Source: Symbiobacterium sp040797425 (GTDB taxonomy: Bacteria; Bacillota; Sulfobacillia; Symbiobacteriales; Symbiobacteriaceae). From it: 64,000 nucleotides of DNA. Below the pieces are notes generated by a model, which saw only the letters and a program-made list of their open reading frames with translations, did no database searches and was not told the DNA's origin. The stretch lies in the NCBI RefSeq assembly GCF_040797425.1, contig NZ_JBFNEH010000010.1, positions 14,902 to 78,901 of the forward strand, written 5' to 3'. Below are positions 34,830-43,337 of this stretch, in pieces. Position 1 is the first letter of the stretch. Each line of letters begins with the position of its first letter. The position numbers and the translations under genes were made by a program.

Positions 34830-35318
34830 GTGACGAAAGCAGTTTGTCCCGGGAGCTTCGATCCCGTGACGATGGGTCACCTCGATATCATCGAGCGGGC
34901 GGCCCGCACCTTTGACGAGGTCGTGGTCGCCGTGATGACCAACCCGCGCAAGGCGCCGCTCTTCACCGTGGAAGAGCGCGTGGAGATGCTGCGGGAGGCC
35001 ACGCAACACATCCCCAACGTTACCGTGACGGCGGCCGACGGCCTGCTCGTGGACTTTGCCCGCAAGCACGGCTGCAAGGTCATCGTGAAGGGGCTGCGGC
35101 CGATTCAGGATTTCGAGTACGAGTGGCAGATGGGTGCCGTGAACAAGCAGCTGGACGACGAGATCGAGACCTGTTTCCTGATGAGCCGAATCGAGTACGC
35201 CCACCTCTCCTCCAGCATCGTGCGGGAACTGGCCTTCTTCGGGTGCCCCACGACCGGGATGGTGCCCCCGTCTACCGCACAACGGCTAAGGGAGAAGTTT
35301 GCCAAGCCTCAAGCTTGA
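34830..35318 (+). CDS. coaD: Phosphopantetheine adenylyltransferase
   Basis: The 162-residue product has the nucleotidyltransferase motif CPGSFDPVTMGHLDII at the N-terminus, KGLRPIQDFEYEWQMGAVNK in the middle and SSSIVRELAFFG at the C-terminal side. It converts 4'-phosphopantetheine to dephospho-CoA, the penultimate step in CoA synthesis. GTG 34830 follows GGGGGG and starts 21 bases after rsmD. Confidence 0.96.
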   Translation: MTKAVCPGSFDPVTMGHLDIIERAARTFDEVVVAVMTNPRKAPLFTVEERVEMLREATQHIPNVTVTAADGLLVDFARKHGCKVIVKGLRPIQDFEYEWQMGAVNKQLDDEIETCFLMSRIEYAHLSSSIVRELAFFGCPTTGMVPPSTAQRLREKFAKPQA

Positions 35319-35334
35319 GACTGGGGGGGTTGCC

Positions 35335-35802
35335 GTGGAGATCATGGCATTGATTGACCGCCTGGAGGAGCTGGTGAACCAGGCGACGCGCGTGCCGCTC
35401 ACGGGCAAGATCCTGATGGACCCCGACGAGCTGCTCTCACTGGTCGACCAGATGCGCGAGGTTATCCCCCAGGAAGTCCGGGAGGCCAACCGCGTCGCAC
35501 GGGACCGGGAGGCGATCCTGCAGGAGACCCGGGAACAGGCGGACCAGATCCTGCGGGAAGCCAAGGCGCTCGCGGCGCAGCTGACGAGCGAGGCCGCGGT
35601 CACCAAGGAGGCGCAGAACCAGGCCAACGAGCTGATCGACCAGGCCAAGCGGGTGGCGCGCGAGATTCGCCAGAACGCCCTGGAGTGGGCCGACGAGCTC
35701 TTCGCCCGCACCCAGCCCGAACTGGAGCGCCTGGCGGCGGACACCCAGCGGGCGGTTCAGGCCGTGCGCAAGGCCAGGGAGGAGTTGCAGAATCAGCTGT
35801 AG
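35335..35802 (+). CDS. Coiled-coil protein of unknown function between coaD and the SepM-like protease
   Basis: The 155-residue product is charged and helical, with a heptad-like region from about residue 40 onward rich in Glu, Gln, Ala and Arg (EANRVARDREAILQETREQA). It resembles the short DivIVA- or ATP-synthase-subunit-like proteins annotated at this place in other Firmicutes; no catalytic motif is visible. GTG 35335 follows GGGGGGG at good distance. It may take part in an envelope- or division-linked scaffold, but this is inference from position. Confidence 0.75.
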   Translation: MEIMALIDRLEELVNQATRVPLTGKILMDPDELLSLVDQMREVIPQEVREANRVARDREAILQETREQADQILREAKALAAQLTSEAAVTKEAQNQANELIDQAKRVAREIRQNALEWADELFARTQPELERLAADTQRAVQAVRKAREELQNQL

Positions 35803-35811
35803 CGGGCAGGG

Positions 35812-36864
35812 GTGAGCCCTTTGCGCGTGGTCATCCTGTGGTATCGGCAGCTGGACGCGTGGGTTCGACGGCTCTTGGCGCTGTCGAGCCTCATTGCTGT
35901 TGTGGGCGCTGTGCTCGTCTACACGCCGACCGACTACTACGTGACCGCCCCCGGCGCCGCCATCGACACCAGCCGGCTGGTGATGGTAGAGAACGGCGAC
36001 CCGCACCGCGGGCGCCTCTACATGCTGGTGGTCAACACGCAGCCTGCGAACCTGTTCTGGTACCTCTACGCCAAGCTCGACCGCCGGGCTGTGCTCCAGA
36101 CCAAGGAAGAGTACCTCGGCAGCTTTGAGACTTACCGCGAGTACGTCGAGTGGAGCAGGCGCGAGATGGACGACAGCCAGCGCACCGCCCGCGCGGTGGC
36201 CTTCGAACTGCTGGGGTTCGGCGAGGGCGTGCGCTCCGTCGGGGTGCGCGTCGTGGGGATTCTGGCCGACAGCCCCGTGCGCGGGGCACTCCACGCCGGC
36301 GACGTAATCACGGCCCTGAATGGGGAGCGGGTGACCGACGTGGTGTCGCTGCGCAGCCGCCTGGCCGAGGTCCCGGCCGGCACGCAGGTGCACGCCACGG
36401 TGCTCCGGGAGGGCGCCGAGCTGGCGCTGGTGCTCCCCACCCGGGCGTCGACCGAGCCCGGCCGTGAGGGGACGGCCGTCCTGGGCATCACCATTCAGGA
36501 CGAGCTCGATTTCGACGATGATGCGGTGCCGGTGGAGATTCGCTCCGGCCGGATTTTCGGGCCCTCCGCCGGCCTGATGTTTACCCTGCAGATCATCGAC
36601 CAGCTCACGCCGGGCGGGCTCACGGACCGCGTGGTGGCCGGAACGGGCACCATCGAGCCGGACGGCCGGGTGGGCGTCATCGGCGGGGTGCAGCAGAAGG
36701 TTTACACGGCGGAGGCTGCCGGGGCGGAGCTGATGTTCGTGCCCAGGGGAAACTACGCCGACGCCGTGGCGGTGGCCACCCGCGTGGAGGTGGTGCCGGT
36801 GGACCACGTGCGCGATGCGCTGGACTGGCTGCGCGGGGAGGCGGCGGCGCCCGACCCCGGATAG
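35812..36864 (+). CDS. SepM/YlbL-family PDZ-Lon-like membrane protease
   Basis: The 350-residue product has one N-terminal membrane helix (about residues 20-40), a PDZ domain at about 140-220 (GVRVVGILADSPVRGALHAG, DVITALNGERV), and a Lon-type protease domain with Ser252 in GPSAGLMF and Lys296 in GVQQKVYTAEAAGAE. The Ser-Lys dyad and its spacing fit the SepM family, which cleaves extracytoplasmic peptides such as streptococcal competence pheromone. GTG 35812 is used; TTG 35821 behind AGGGGTGAG is an alternative. It ends the rsmD-coaD run. Confidence 0.9.
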   Translation: MSPLRVVILWYRQLDAWVRRLLALSSLIAVVGAVLVYTPTDYYVTAPGAAIDTSRLVMVENGDPHRGRLYMLVVNTQPANLFWYLYAKLDRRAVLQTKEEYLGSFETYREYVEWSRREMDDSQRTARAVAFELLGFGEGVRSVGVRVVGILADSPVRGALHAGDVITALNGERVTDVVSLRSRLAEVPAGTQVHATVLREGAELALVLPTRASTEPGREGTAVLGITIQDELDFDDDAVPVEIRSGRIFGPSAGLMFTLQIIDQLTPGGLTDRVVAGTGTIEPDGRVGVIGGVQQKVYTAEAAGAELMFVPRGNYADAVAVATRVEVVPVDHVRDALDWLRGEAAAPDPG

Positions 36865-37052
36865 ACGCGGGCCGTCTTGCGAAGAGTATGCGGTGTAAGT
36901 CGGCCCGGGGCGTGTTGGTTCGTGCCGGCGTCCGGGGCGGGTCTGCCAGGTTGCACGGGCCAGGGAGTGCGCCCACCCCCTGCATGTTGTGGCCGGTCGC
37001 CCGGCGGCGCTCCCACCCTTTGGCAACCGCCTTGGTGAGTGAGCGTGATTTA

Positions 37053-37082
37053 TTGACAAGGAAACACACCGATCGATATAAT
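37053..37082 (+). promoter_or_regulatory. Sigma-A promoter of the yceD-rpmF unit
   Basis: Consensus TTGACA at 37053 and TATAAT at 37077 are 18 bases apart, within an AT-rich island, about 57 bases before the yceD start. The preceding ~190 bases of this 275-base gap show no gene. Confidence 0.78.
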
Positions 37083-37139
37083 ACTGCCTGTGCCCGCACA
37101 GCACGCCCGGGTGCGGGGCCAGGATCGAGGTGGATGTCC

Positions 37140-37691
37140 GTGCGCATAGACGTGTCTGACATCAAGGAGAAAGCTGGCCTGCAGAAGCGGACCGACCTCT
37201 CCGTCAACCTGGAACCCGTCGAGTTCAGCGGCCAGGAGGTTCGCTTTCCCGAACCCTTCACGGGAACGGCGGAGATCTGGAACCTGGGCGACCGGTTGCT
37301 CGTGCGTGCGGAAGTGAGCGGTGCGGCCGAACTGGTCTGCAGCCGCTGCCTGAAGCGGTACACCGAGCCCGTCAGCGTGAGCTTTGACGAGGAGTTCGTC
37401 GAGGCCGCACCGGGCAAGGGCGAGTCAGATGCGGAGGAGGACGCGGAGTCCGGCCTCACGGTTTCTTTCTACACCGACGACGAGATCGACCTCACCGGGC
37501 CGCTGCGCGACAACATCTTGCTCGCCCTGCCGATGAAGCCGCTGTGCCGCGAGGACTGCAAGGGGCTCTGCCCCCGCTGCGGCAAGGACCTGAACGAGGG
37601 GCCGTGCAACTGTGACCGCCCGGATGACAAGATCGATCCCCGGCTGGCGGTGCTGCAGGACCTGCTCCGCAAGCCGGATTCCCATTCCTAG
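37140..37691 (+). CDS. YceD/DUF177 family protein
   Basis: The 183-residue product has the YceD-family core with the Cys pairs CSRCL near residue 65 and CREDCKGLCPRCG near residue 140, the latter a likely metal-binding knuckle. The family is almost always encoded directly before rpmF and is linked to ribosome assembly. GTG 37140 is chosen because GAGGTGG lies seven bases upstream; ATG 37134 would abut that site. The gene is preceded by a strong promoter. Confidence 0.88.
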   Translation: MRIDVSDIKEKAGLQKRTDLSVNLEPVEFSGQEVRFPEPFTGTAEIWNLGDRLLVRAEVSGAAELVCSRCLKRYTEPVSVSFDEEFVEAAPGKGESDAEEDAESGLTVSFYTDDEIDLTGPLRDNILLALPMKPLCREDCKGLCPRCGKDLNEGPCNCDRPDDKIDPRLAVLQDLLRKPDSHS

Positions 37692-37763
37692 AATTCCCCC
37701 CGGGGCTGCGTCTCGGGTCCGTCATGTGAACTGACGGAGAAGCGAAAGGGGTGTAAAGGTAGC

Positions 37764-37961
37764 ATGGCGGTTCCGAAGAAAAAGATGTCCAAGGCCCGTC
37801 GGGACGCGCGGCGCGCCCACAACTACCGCCTGGTAGCGCCCACGCTGAGCACTTGTCCGAACTGCAAGGCCCCGACGATGCCGCACCGGGTCTGCCCGAA
37901 CTGCGGGTATTACCAGGGCCGGCCGGTGATCGCGAAGGAGAGCGAGGCCGCAGAGAAGTAG
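37764..37961 (+). CDS. rpmF: 50S ribosomal protein L32
   Basis: The 65-residue product begins AVPKKKMSKARRDARRAHNY and has two CPNC motifs (STCPNCKAP, RVCPNCGYY) for zinc. It is the zinc-containing form of L32. It lies 72 bases after yceD and is followed by a strong terminator. Confidence 0.97.
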   Translation: MAVPKKKMSKARRDARRAHNYRLVAPTLSTCPNCKAPTMPHRVCPNCGYYQGRPVIAKESEAAEK

Positions 37962-37978
37962 TGCATGATCGTGGCCAG

Positions 37979-38032
37979 TAAGCCACCGAGACCGGGGAGG
38001 CGGAACCTCTCGGGTGTCGGTGGCTTATTTCG
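37979..38032 (+). terminator. Terminator of yceD-rpmF
   Basis: TAAGCCACCGA and TCGGTGGCTTA form the base of an extended, imperfect hairpin (about 49 bases) followed by TTTCGTT, 17 bases after the L32 stop. Confidence 0.65.
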
Positions 38033-38239
38033 TTGAAGCTGCCGTCACGCCGGCCGCTCCACGCAGCATGGCCCGGGCTGCCGTGCTCCCGCTGCGCAGG
38101 AGTTGCGGTGCAGCGCGCGGGACCGGGTGCAGGCGGTGATGGCCCGGGAGGGCATCCCGCCGGAGTGAGTGGACCTCGGACCCGAGTTGGGACTCCTCTC
38201 GGAGCGCGCCCCCCTGCAAAGGTGCGGGCTGGGCGACCC

Positions 38240-38548
38240 GCCGCACCTGGCCAGGAGATCGCACTGACCGTCGCCGGGATGGAGGACGGGGAGATCATCT
38301 GGGGCGTGGACGCCTACCCGGAGTGCTGGGACGGAGAGGCCTGGTCGCCACGCTTCACCCTCTTCACCGATTGCGGCGGCCACGGACCCGTGAGCGTGCT
38401 GTATGGCCCCCGCCTTATCGTAGGCCTGGGCCTCCTGGGCCCGGGGCCCGAGGCGCACGTGCTGCCCGCGCAGTTGGAGCCGGGCTGGTACCGGATTCGC
38501 AAGAGGGGGGAAGGGCGCGACCTCGTCGGCTACCTGCAGGTGCAGTGA
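38240..38548 (+). pseudogene. Remnant or small gene with Ig-like C-terminal domain
   Basis: The frame ending at 38548 encodes a plausible beta-rich domain of about 96 residues (EIALTVAGMEDGEIIWGVDA to LEPGWYRIRKRGEGRDLVGY), reminiscent of the Ig-like domain in small Bacillus-type lipoproteins. Upstream, the same frame becomes low-complexity Pro/Gly/Arg translation with no ribosome site or signal peptide, and a different frame (DRVQAVMAREGIPPE) reads better, as expected for a decayed gene with frameshifts. A terminator follows directly, which argues that the 3' end was once functional. Confidence 0.4.
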
Positions 38549-38558
38549 TGGGGTGGGA

Positions 38559-38586
38559 GCGCCGGTCTTCGGGTCGGCGCCTTTTT
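38559..38586 (+). terminator. Rho-independent terminator before fapR
   Basis: GCGCCG and CGGCGC with an imperfect inner stem are followed by CTTTTT, 10 bases after the stop of the Ig-like remnant. Confidence 0.65.
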
Positions 38587-38663
38587 CGTGCCTCCGGGTG
38601 CCGGCCTGTTTCCGCCGGCTTTACCCCCTATCGGCCGCGCCGCGCCCCCCGAAGAGTTGACTA

Positions 38664-38692
38664 TTGCCAGCCGCACCAACGACGACTATAAT
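38664..38692 (+). promoter_or_regulatory. Sigma-A promoter of the fapR-plsX-fab operon
   Basis: TTGCCA at 38664 and consensus TATAAT at 38687 are 17 bases apart. The expected start point is near 38699, directly before the inverted repeat proposed as the FapR operator. Confidence 0.72.
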
Positions 38693-38704
38693 TATCACCA
38701 GATC

Positions 38705-38721
38705 CTAAAACCTCGTTTTAG
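38705..38721. promoter_or_regulatory. Candidate FapR operator
   Basis: CTAAAAC-CTC-GTTTTAG is a perfect seven-base-arm palindrome centred about 14 bases after the predicted transcription start of fapR. FapR operators in Bacillus are AT-rich palindromes of similar size at this position. The sequence differs from the Bacillus consensus, so the assignment rests on position and symmetry. Confidence 0.58.
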
Positions 38722-38817
38722 AAGTGGCTTGTCACAGCAAGTGTTATGACCGGATGGCGCGGTTCGCCATCCATCCTCAGCAGGAGCGGCGGCGTGCAAG
38801 AGGCGAGGTGGTCTTCT

Positions 38818-39405
38818 GTGGGCTCCGGCCTGAAGAAACGGGATCGGCAAGCAGCTTTGCGGGAGAAGATCCGCGACAACCCCTTCCTCAGCGACGAGGA
38901 GCTGGCCCACATCTTCGGCGTCAGCATCCAGACGATCCGGCTCGACCGGCTGGCCCTGGGCATTCCCGAACTCCGGGAGCGCACCAAGTCGGTGGCCGAG
39001 CGCACCTATGGCATCGTCAAGTCGATGGGCTCCAAGGAAATCGTCGGCGAACTGATCGACATCACCCTGGGGGAGCGGGGGATCTCGCTGCTGGAGACCA
39101 CCGAAGACATGGTCTTCGAGCGCAGCCGGGTGGTGCGGGGGCAGTACATCTACGCCCAGGCCGAATCCCTGGCGATTGCCCTCATCGATGCCGACGTGGT
39201 GCTGACCGGTCTGGCGAACATCAAGTTCAAGCGCCCAGTCACCGTGGGGGAGAAGCTGGTGGCCAAGGGGGAGGTCATCCGCAAGCGGCGGAACCAGCAC
39301 GTGGTGCTGGTGGAGACGCGCGTGGGGAACGAAAACGTCTTCCGGGGCAAGTTCTCCGTCTTCGCGGTGGACCCGGCCCGGATTCCGGGAGGCACGAAGG
39401 AATGA
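38818..39405 (+). CDS. fapR: Fatty acid/phospholipid synthesis repressor FapR
   Basis: The 195-residue product has the FapR helix-turn-helix (ELAHIFGVSIQTIRLDRLAL) and a hotdog effector domain that in the family binds malonyl-CoA (residues ~80-190, QAESLAIALIDADVVLTGLA). In Bacillus it represses fab and pls genes until malonyl-CoA accumulates. GTG 38818 with AGGTGG matches the usual N-terminus; GTG 38794 would add eight residues. It heads the operon and is probably autoregulated through the palindrome at 38705. Confidence 0.93.
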   Translation: MGSGLKKRDRQAALREKIRDNPFLSDEELAHIFGVSIQTIRLDRLALGIPELRERTKSVAERTYGIVKSMGSKEIVGELIDITLGERGISLLETTEDMVFERSRVVRGQYIYAQAESLAIALIDADVVLTGLANIKFKRPVTVGEKLVAKGEVIRKRRNQHVVLVETRVGNENVFRGKFSVFAVDPARIPGGTKE

Positions 39406-40442
39406 GCTACCGCATCGCAGTTGACGCCATGGGCAGTGATGCAGCACCCGCTCCGGAGGTGGCCGGCACCATCGAGGCGGCCCGGGAGTGGCCCGAGCTC
39501 CGGTTCACGCTGGTGGGCGACCAGGAGCGCATCCGCGCGGAGGCGCAGAAGCAGGGTGGCCTGCCGCAGAACGTGGAAGTCCTCCACGCCTCCCAGGTGA
39601 TCACCCCCGACGAGGAGCCCACCAAGGCTGTGCGGGCGAAGAAGGACGCCTCCCTCGTCGTGGCCGGGCGCCTGGTGAAGGAAGGGCAGGCCGACGCCCT
39701 GGTCAGCGCCGGCTCCACCGGCGCCCTGGTGGTGGTGGGCACCCTCGGCATCGGACGGCTGAAGGGCGTTCACCGGCCGGCGATCGGCACCATCATGCCC
39801 ACGCTGGAGCGGCCCGTTTTCGTGCTGGACGTGGGCGCCACGCCCGACGCCCGGCCCGAGTGGCTGGTGCAGTTCGCCCTGATGGGCGACATCTACGCCC
39901 GGCAGATCCTCGGCCTCGAGCGGCCCCGGGTGGCGCTGCTCAGCAACGGCACGGAGGCGGAGAAGGGCAACGCCGCCACGAAGGCGACCCACCCGCTGCT
40001 CCAGGCGCTTGACGGCATCCACTTCATCGGCAACATCGAGGCGCGCGACGTGCCGCTGGGCGGTGCCGACGTGGTGGTGGCCGACGGCTTCGTCGGCAAC
40101 GTGCTGCTCAAGACCTACGAGGGCGTCGCCAGCGCCCTGCTCTCGGCCATCAAGCGGGCGCTCACCTCTTCGCCCATCACCACCGTCGGCGCGGCGCTGG
40201 TGAAGCCGGCTCTGAAGCAGATGATGAAGCAGTTCGACTACGCCGAGTACGGCGGCGCCCTGCTGCTGGGCCTCTCCGCCCCGGTGGTGAAGTGCCACGG
40301 CTCGTCGAACGCCCGCGCCATCCGAAACGGCATCCGGGTGATGAAGCTCGCCCTCGAGGGGGGAACCGTCGCCCGGCTGGCCGACGCTGTGGCCAAGCTG
40401 CCCGAACTGAAACCGAAGGACAAGGGGGATTCCCCAGGATGA
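39402..40442 (+). CDS. plsX: Phosphate acyltransferase PlsX
   Basis: The 346-residue product has AVDAMGSDAAPAPEVAGTIE at the N-terminus, LVSAGSTGALVVVGTLGIGR and the C-terminal YGGALLLGLSAPVVKCHGSS. PlsX converts acyl-ACP to acyl-phosphate for PlsY in phosphatidic acid synthesis. The ATG overlaps the fapR stop and its own stop overlaps fabH, so the genes are translationally coupled. Confidence 0.96.
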   Translation: MSYRIAVDAMGSDAAPAPEVAGTIEAAREWPELRFTLVGDQERIRAEAQKQGGLPQNVEVLHASQVITPDEEPTKAVRAKKDASLVVAGRLVKEGQADALVSAGSTGALVVVGTLGIGRLKGVHRPAIGTIMPTLERPVFVLDVGATPDARPEWLVQFALMGDIYARQILGLERPRVALLSNGTEAEKGNAATKATHPLLQALDGIHFIGNIEARDVPLGGADVVVADGFVGNVLLKTYEGVASALLSAIKRALTSSPITTVGAALVKPALKQMMKQFDYAEYGGALLLGLSAPVVKCHGSSNARAIRNGIRVMKLALEGGTVARLADAVAKLPELKPKDKGDSPG

Positions 40443-41431
40443 GTTTGCGCCCCGTGGGTATCACCGGCGTCGGCGCCGCGGTGCCCGAGCGGGTCCTCAC
40501 CAACCATGACCTGGAGCGGATGGTGGAGACCTCTGACGAGTGGATTCGGACACGCACCGGCATCCGGGAGCGCCGGATCGCCGCACCCGACGAGGCCAGT
40601 TCCGACTACGCGATCCGGGCGGCCCGGCGGGCCATGGAGCAGGCCGGGGTGACGCCCGATCAGGTGGACCTGATCATCTGCGCCACCGTGACGCCCGACA
40701 TGCCCTTCCCGGCCACGGCGGTCCTCGTGCAGGACGCCATCGGCGCCCGCAACGCGGCGGCCTTCGACCTCTCGGCGGCCTGCCCGGGATGGGTGTACGG
40801 GGTGGTGATGGCGCAGCAGTCGATCGCCACGGGGCTCTACAACTGCGCCCTGGTGATCGGCGTGGAGCTGCTCTCGAAGGTGGTGAACTGGAAGGACCGG
40901 AGCACCTGCGTGCTCTTCGGCGACGCCGCCGGCGCGACGGTGCTGCAGCCTGTCTCGGCGGGCAGGGGCATTCTCGCCTCGGTGCTCGGCTCCGAGGGAT
41001 CGGGGGCGTGCCATCTGCACATCCCCGCCGGGGGTTCCCGCCGGCCCCCCTCGGCCGAGACCGTGGCGCAGGGGCTCCACTACGTGCACATGAACGGGCC
41101 CGAGGTGTTCAAGTTCGCCGTGCGGGTGATGAACGAGGCCACGGTTCAGGTGGCGGAGAAGGCCGGGTTCAGCGTGGCCGACATCGACCTCCTGGTGCCG
41201 CACCAGGCCAACACCCGCATCATCGACGGGGCGGTGAAGCGCCTGGGGCTGGCGCCGGAGAAGGTGGTGGTCAACCTCGACCGCTACGGCAACACCTCGT
41301 CGGCCTCGATCCCGGTCGCCCTGGCGGAGGCGCTGGAGGAGGGGCGACTGCGTGATGGCGACCGCGTGGTGTGCGTTTCATTCGGTGCGGGACTCGTGTG
41401 GGGGGCCCTGGCGCTGCGCTGGGGCCGGTAA
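40439..41431 (+). CDS. fabH: Beta-ketoacyl-ACP synthase III
   Basis: The 330-residue product has the complete Cys-His-Asn triad: FDLSAACPGWVYGV, PHQANTRII and RYGNTSSASIPVAL. It condenses acetyl- or branched acyl-CoA with malonyl-ACP to begin fatty acid synthesis. It contrasts with the KAS III-like protein at 13791, which lacks this triad. ATG 40439 overlaps plsX (ATGA). Confidence 0.96.
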   Translation: MSLRPVGITGVGAAVPERVLTNHDLERMVETSDEWIRTRTGIRERRIAAPDEASSDYAIRAARRAMEQAGVTPDQVDLIICATVTPDMPFPATAVLVQDAIGARNAAAFDLSAACPGWVYGVVMAQQSIATGLYNCALVIGVELLSKVVNWKDRSTCVLFGDAAGATVLQPVSAGRGILASVLGSEGSGACHLHIPAGGSRRPPSAETVAQGLHYVHMNGPEVFKFAVRVMNEATVQVAEKAGFSVADIDLLVPHQANTRIIDGAVKRLGLAPEKVVVNLDRYGNTSSASIPVALAEALEEGRLRDGDRVVCVSFGAGLVWGALALRWGR

Positions 41432-41480
41432 TCCGGACGTGGGGGACTGAAAGGGCAGACAGGCAAAGGGGGAGGACTTC

Positions 41481-42329
41481 GTGGGGATCCGCATCGTCAC
41501 CGACAGCACCGCCGACCTGCCGAAGGCGCTCTGCGCGGAGTACGGCATCGAGGTGGTGCCGCTCACGGTCAACTTCGGCCCCGAATCGTTCCTGGACGGC
41601 GTGAACCTGGACCCGGCCGGCTTCTGGGCCAAGCTCAAGACGAGCCCGCACCATCCCAGCACCGCCCAGCCGGCGCCGGGGGACTTCCTGGAGCGGTACC
41701 GGCGCATCCACGCGGCGGGCGATGAGATCATCTCCCTGCACATCTCGTCCAGGATGTCCGGAACCGTGCAGTCGGCGCAGATTGCGGCGCAGATGCTGCC
41801 CGAGGCGGGTATCAGCGTCATCGACACCCGCTCGGTCTCCCTGGGCCTCGGCCTGCTGGTCCTGGGCGCCGCCCGCATGGCCCGGGAGGGAAAGAGCCGG
41901 GAGGAGATCGTCGCCTGGGCCGAGGCCACCTGCGACCGGATGCACATCCTCTTCACCATCGACACGCTGGAGTTTCTGCAGCGCAACGGCCGCATCGGCA
42001 AGGCGGCGGCCCTCCTCGGCGGTCTCCTGGGCCTCAAGCTGATCCTCCAGGTGGACCGGGAGGGCGTGGTGGCGCCGGCCGACAAGGTGCGGGGCCGCTC
42101 CCGGGTGCTGGCCCGGGCGAAGGAGCTGATGCAGCAGCGGGTGCCGCCGGGGCGGAAGATCCGCCTGGCCGTGGTCCACGCGCAGTCGCCCGACGAGGCG
42201 CACGCGTGGGGCGAAGAGGTGAAGCGCGACTACCAGGTGGAGGAGTACCTGGTGGGCGACCTGGGTGCCGTGGTGGCCTGCCACGCGGGACCGGGCGCAC
42301 TGGGCATCATCTTCCACGAGGTCGACTAG
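41481..42329 (+). CDS. DegV/FakB family fatty-acid-binding protein
   Basis: The 282-residue product begins IRIVTDSTADLPKALCAEYG and contains SSRMSGTVQSAQIAAQML, the DegV-family signature; IDTLEFLQRNGRIGKAAAL follows. Family members such as FakB hold a fatty acid in a deep tunnel for phosphorylation by FakA. Placement between fabH and fabD suggests a link between exogenous fatty acid use and PlsX/acyl-phosphate metabolism. No fakA gene is in the window. GTG 41481 follows GGGGGAGG. Confidence 0.9.
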   Translation: MGIRIVTDSTADLPKALCAEYGIEVVPLTVNFGPESFLDGVNLDPAGFWAKLKTSPHHPSTAQPAPGDFLERYRRIHAAGDEIISLHISSRMSGTVQSAQIAAQMLPEAGISVIDTRSVSLGLGLLVLGAARMAREGKSREEIVAWAEATCDRMHILFTIDTLEFLQRNGRIGKAAALLGGLLGLKLILQVDREGVVAPADKVRGRSRVLARAKELMQQRVPPGRKIRLAVVHAQSPDEAHAWGEEVKRDYQVEEYLVGDLGAVVACHAGPGALGIIFHEVD

Positions 42330-42391
42330 AGCGGCGCCTCACCGGTCAATACTCTCTGACCGAACTCATACAGGAGAGAGGCATTACGGTT

Positions 42392-43336
42392 ATGGCGAAA
42401 ATCGGCTTCCTGTTCCCAGGGCAGGGCGCCCAGTACGTGGGCATGGGCCAGGAACTGGCCCGGCAGTACCCGAGCGTCGCCCGCCGGTTCCAGCAGCTGA
42501 ACGAGCTGGTGGGGTTCGACCTCACCCGCCTCTGCTGGGAGGGGCCTGAACAGGAACTGAAGAAGACGGCGAACCAGCAGCCCGCCATCCTGGCGCTTTC
42601 GGTGGCCTGCATGGAGCTGCTGGCGGCCGAGGGCATCCGGCCCGACGTGGCCGCCGGCCTCAGCCTGGGCGAGTACGGGGCGCTGGTGGCGGCGGGCGTG
42701 CTCAGTTTCGAGGAGGCGGTGCCGCTGGTGCGGGCCCGGGGCACCTACATGCAGGAGGCGGTGCCCCTGGGCGTGGGGTGCATGGCGGCAATCCTGGGGC
42801 TTTCCACCGGGCAGGTGGACGACCTCTGTGCCCGGGCCGCCCGGGAGACCGGGCTGCACGTGGAGGGCGCGAACTACAACTGCCCCGGCCAGGTGGTGGT
42901 CTCGGGCCACACCGAAGCGGTGGAGCGCTGCATGGCGCTGGCCGTCCAGGTCGGCGGGCGGGCGGTGAGGCTCTCGGTCACGGCGCCGTTCCACTCGCGC
43001 CTGCTGGCGCCCGCCGGCGAGCGGTTGGCCGAGGCCCTGGCCGCGGTGCCGCTGCGGCCGGCGCAGATCCCGGTGGTGGCCAACGTCACGGCGGACTATG
43101 TCACGGATCCGGCCGAAATCCGCCGCCTGCTGATCGAGCAGGTCTCCCGCCCCGTGCGGTGGGAGGAGTCCGTGCGGCGCATGATCGCCGACGGGGTGGA
43201 CACCTTTGTGGAGGTGGGCCCTTCCCGCACCCTCACGGGGTTCCTGCGGAAGATCGACAAGGGCGTGAGGGCGCTGCAGGTGGAGGACCCGGCGTCGCTG
43301 GGCCGAGTGCTTGATTCCCTGGGGAGGGTCTGCTAA
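42392..43336 (+). CDS. fabD: Malonyl-CoA:ACP transacylase
   Basis: The 314-residue product has FLFPGQGAQYVGMGQ at the N-terminus, the nucleophile in GLSLGEYGALVAAG and the catalytic His in TAPFHSRLLAPA. It loads malonyl groups on ACP. ATG 42392 sits 12 bases after AGGAGAG, slightly long spacing; no other start is apparent. FabG follows directly. Confidence 0.96.
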   Translation: MAKIGFLFPGQGAQYVGMGQELARQYPSVARRFQQLNELVGFDLTRLCWEGPEQELKKTANQQPAILALSVACMELLAAEGIRPDVAAGLSLGEYGALVAAGVLSFEEAVPLVRARGTYMQEAVPLGVGCMAAILGLSTGQVDDLCARAARETGLHVEGANYNCPGQVVVSGHTEAVERCMALAVQVGGRAVRLSVTAPFHSRLLAPAGERLAEALAAVPLRPAQIPVVANVTADYVTDPAEIRRLLIEQVSRPVRWEESVRRMIADGVDTFVEVGPSRTLTGFLRKIDKGVRALQVEDPASLGRVLDSLGRVC

Positions 43337-43337
43337 G

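Noticed and set aside
37134..37139. ATG 37134 as start of the YceD protein
   Set aside because: It abuts the GAGGTGG site, leaving no spacer; GTG 37140 has normal spacing.
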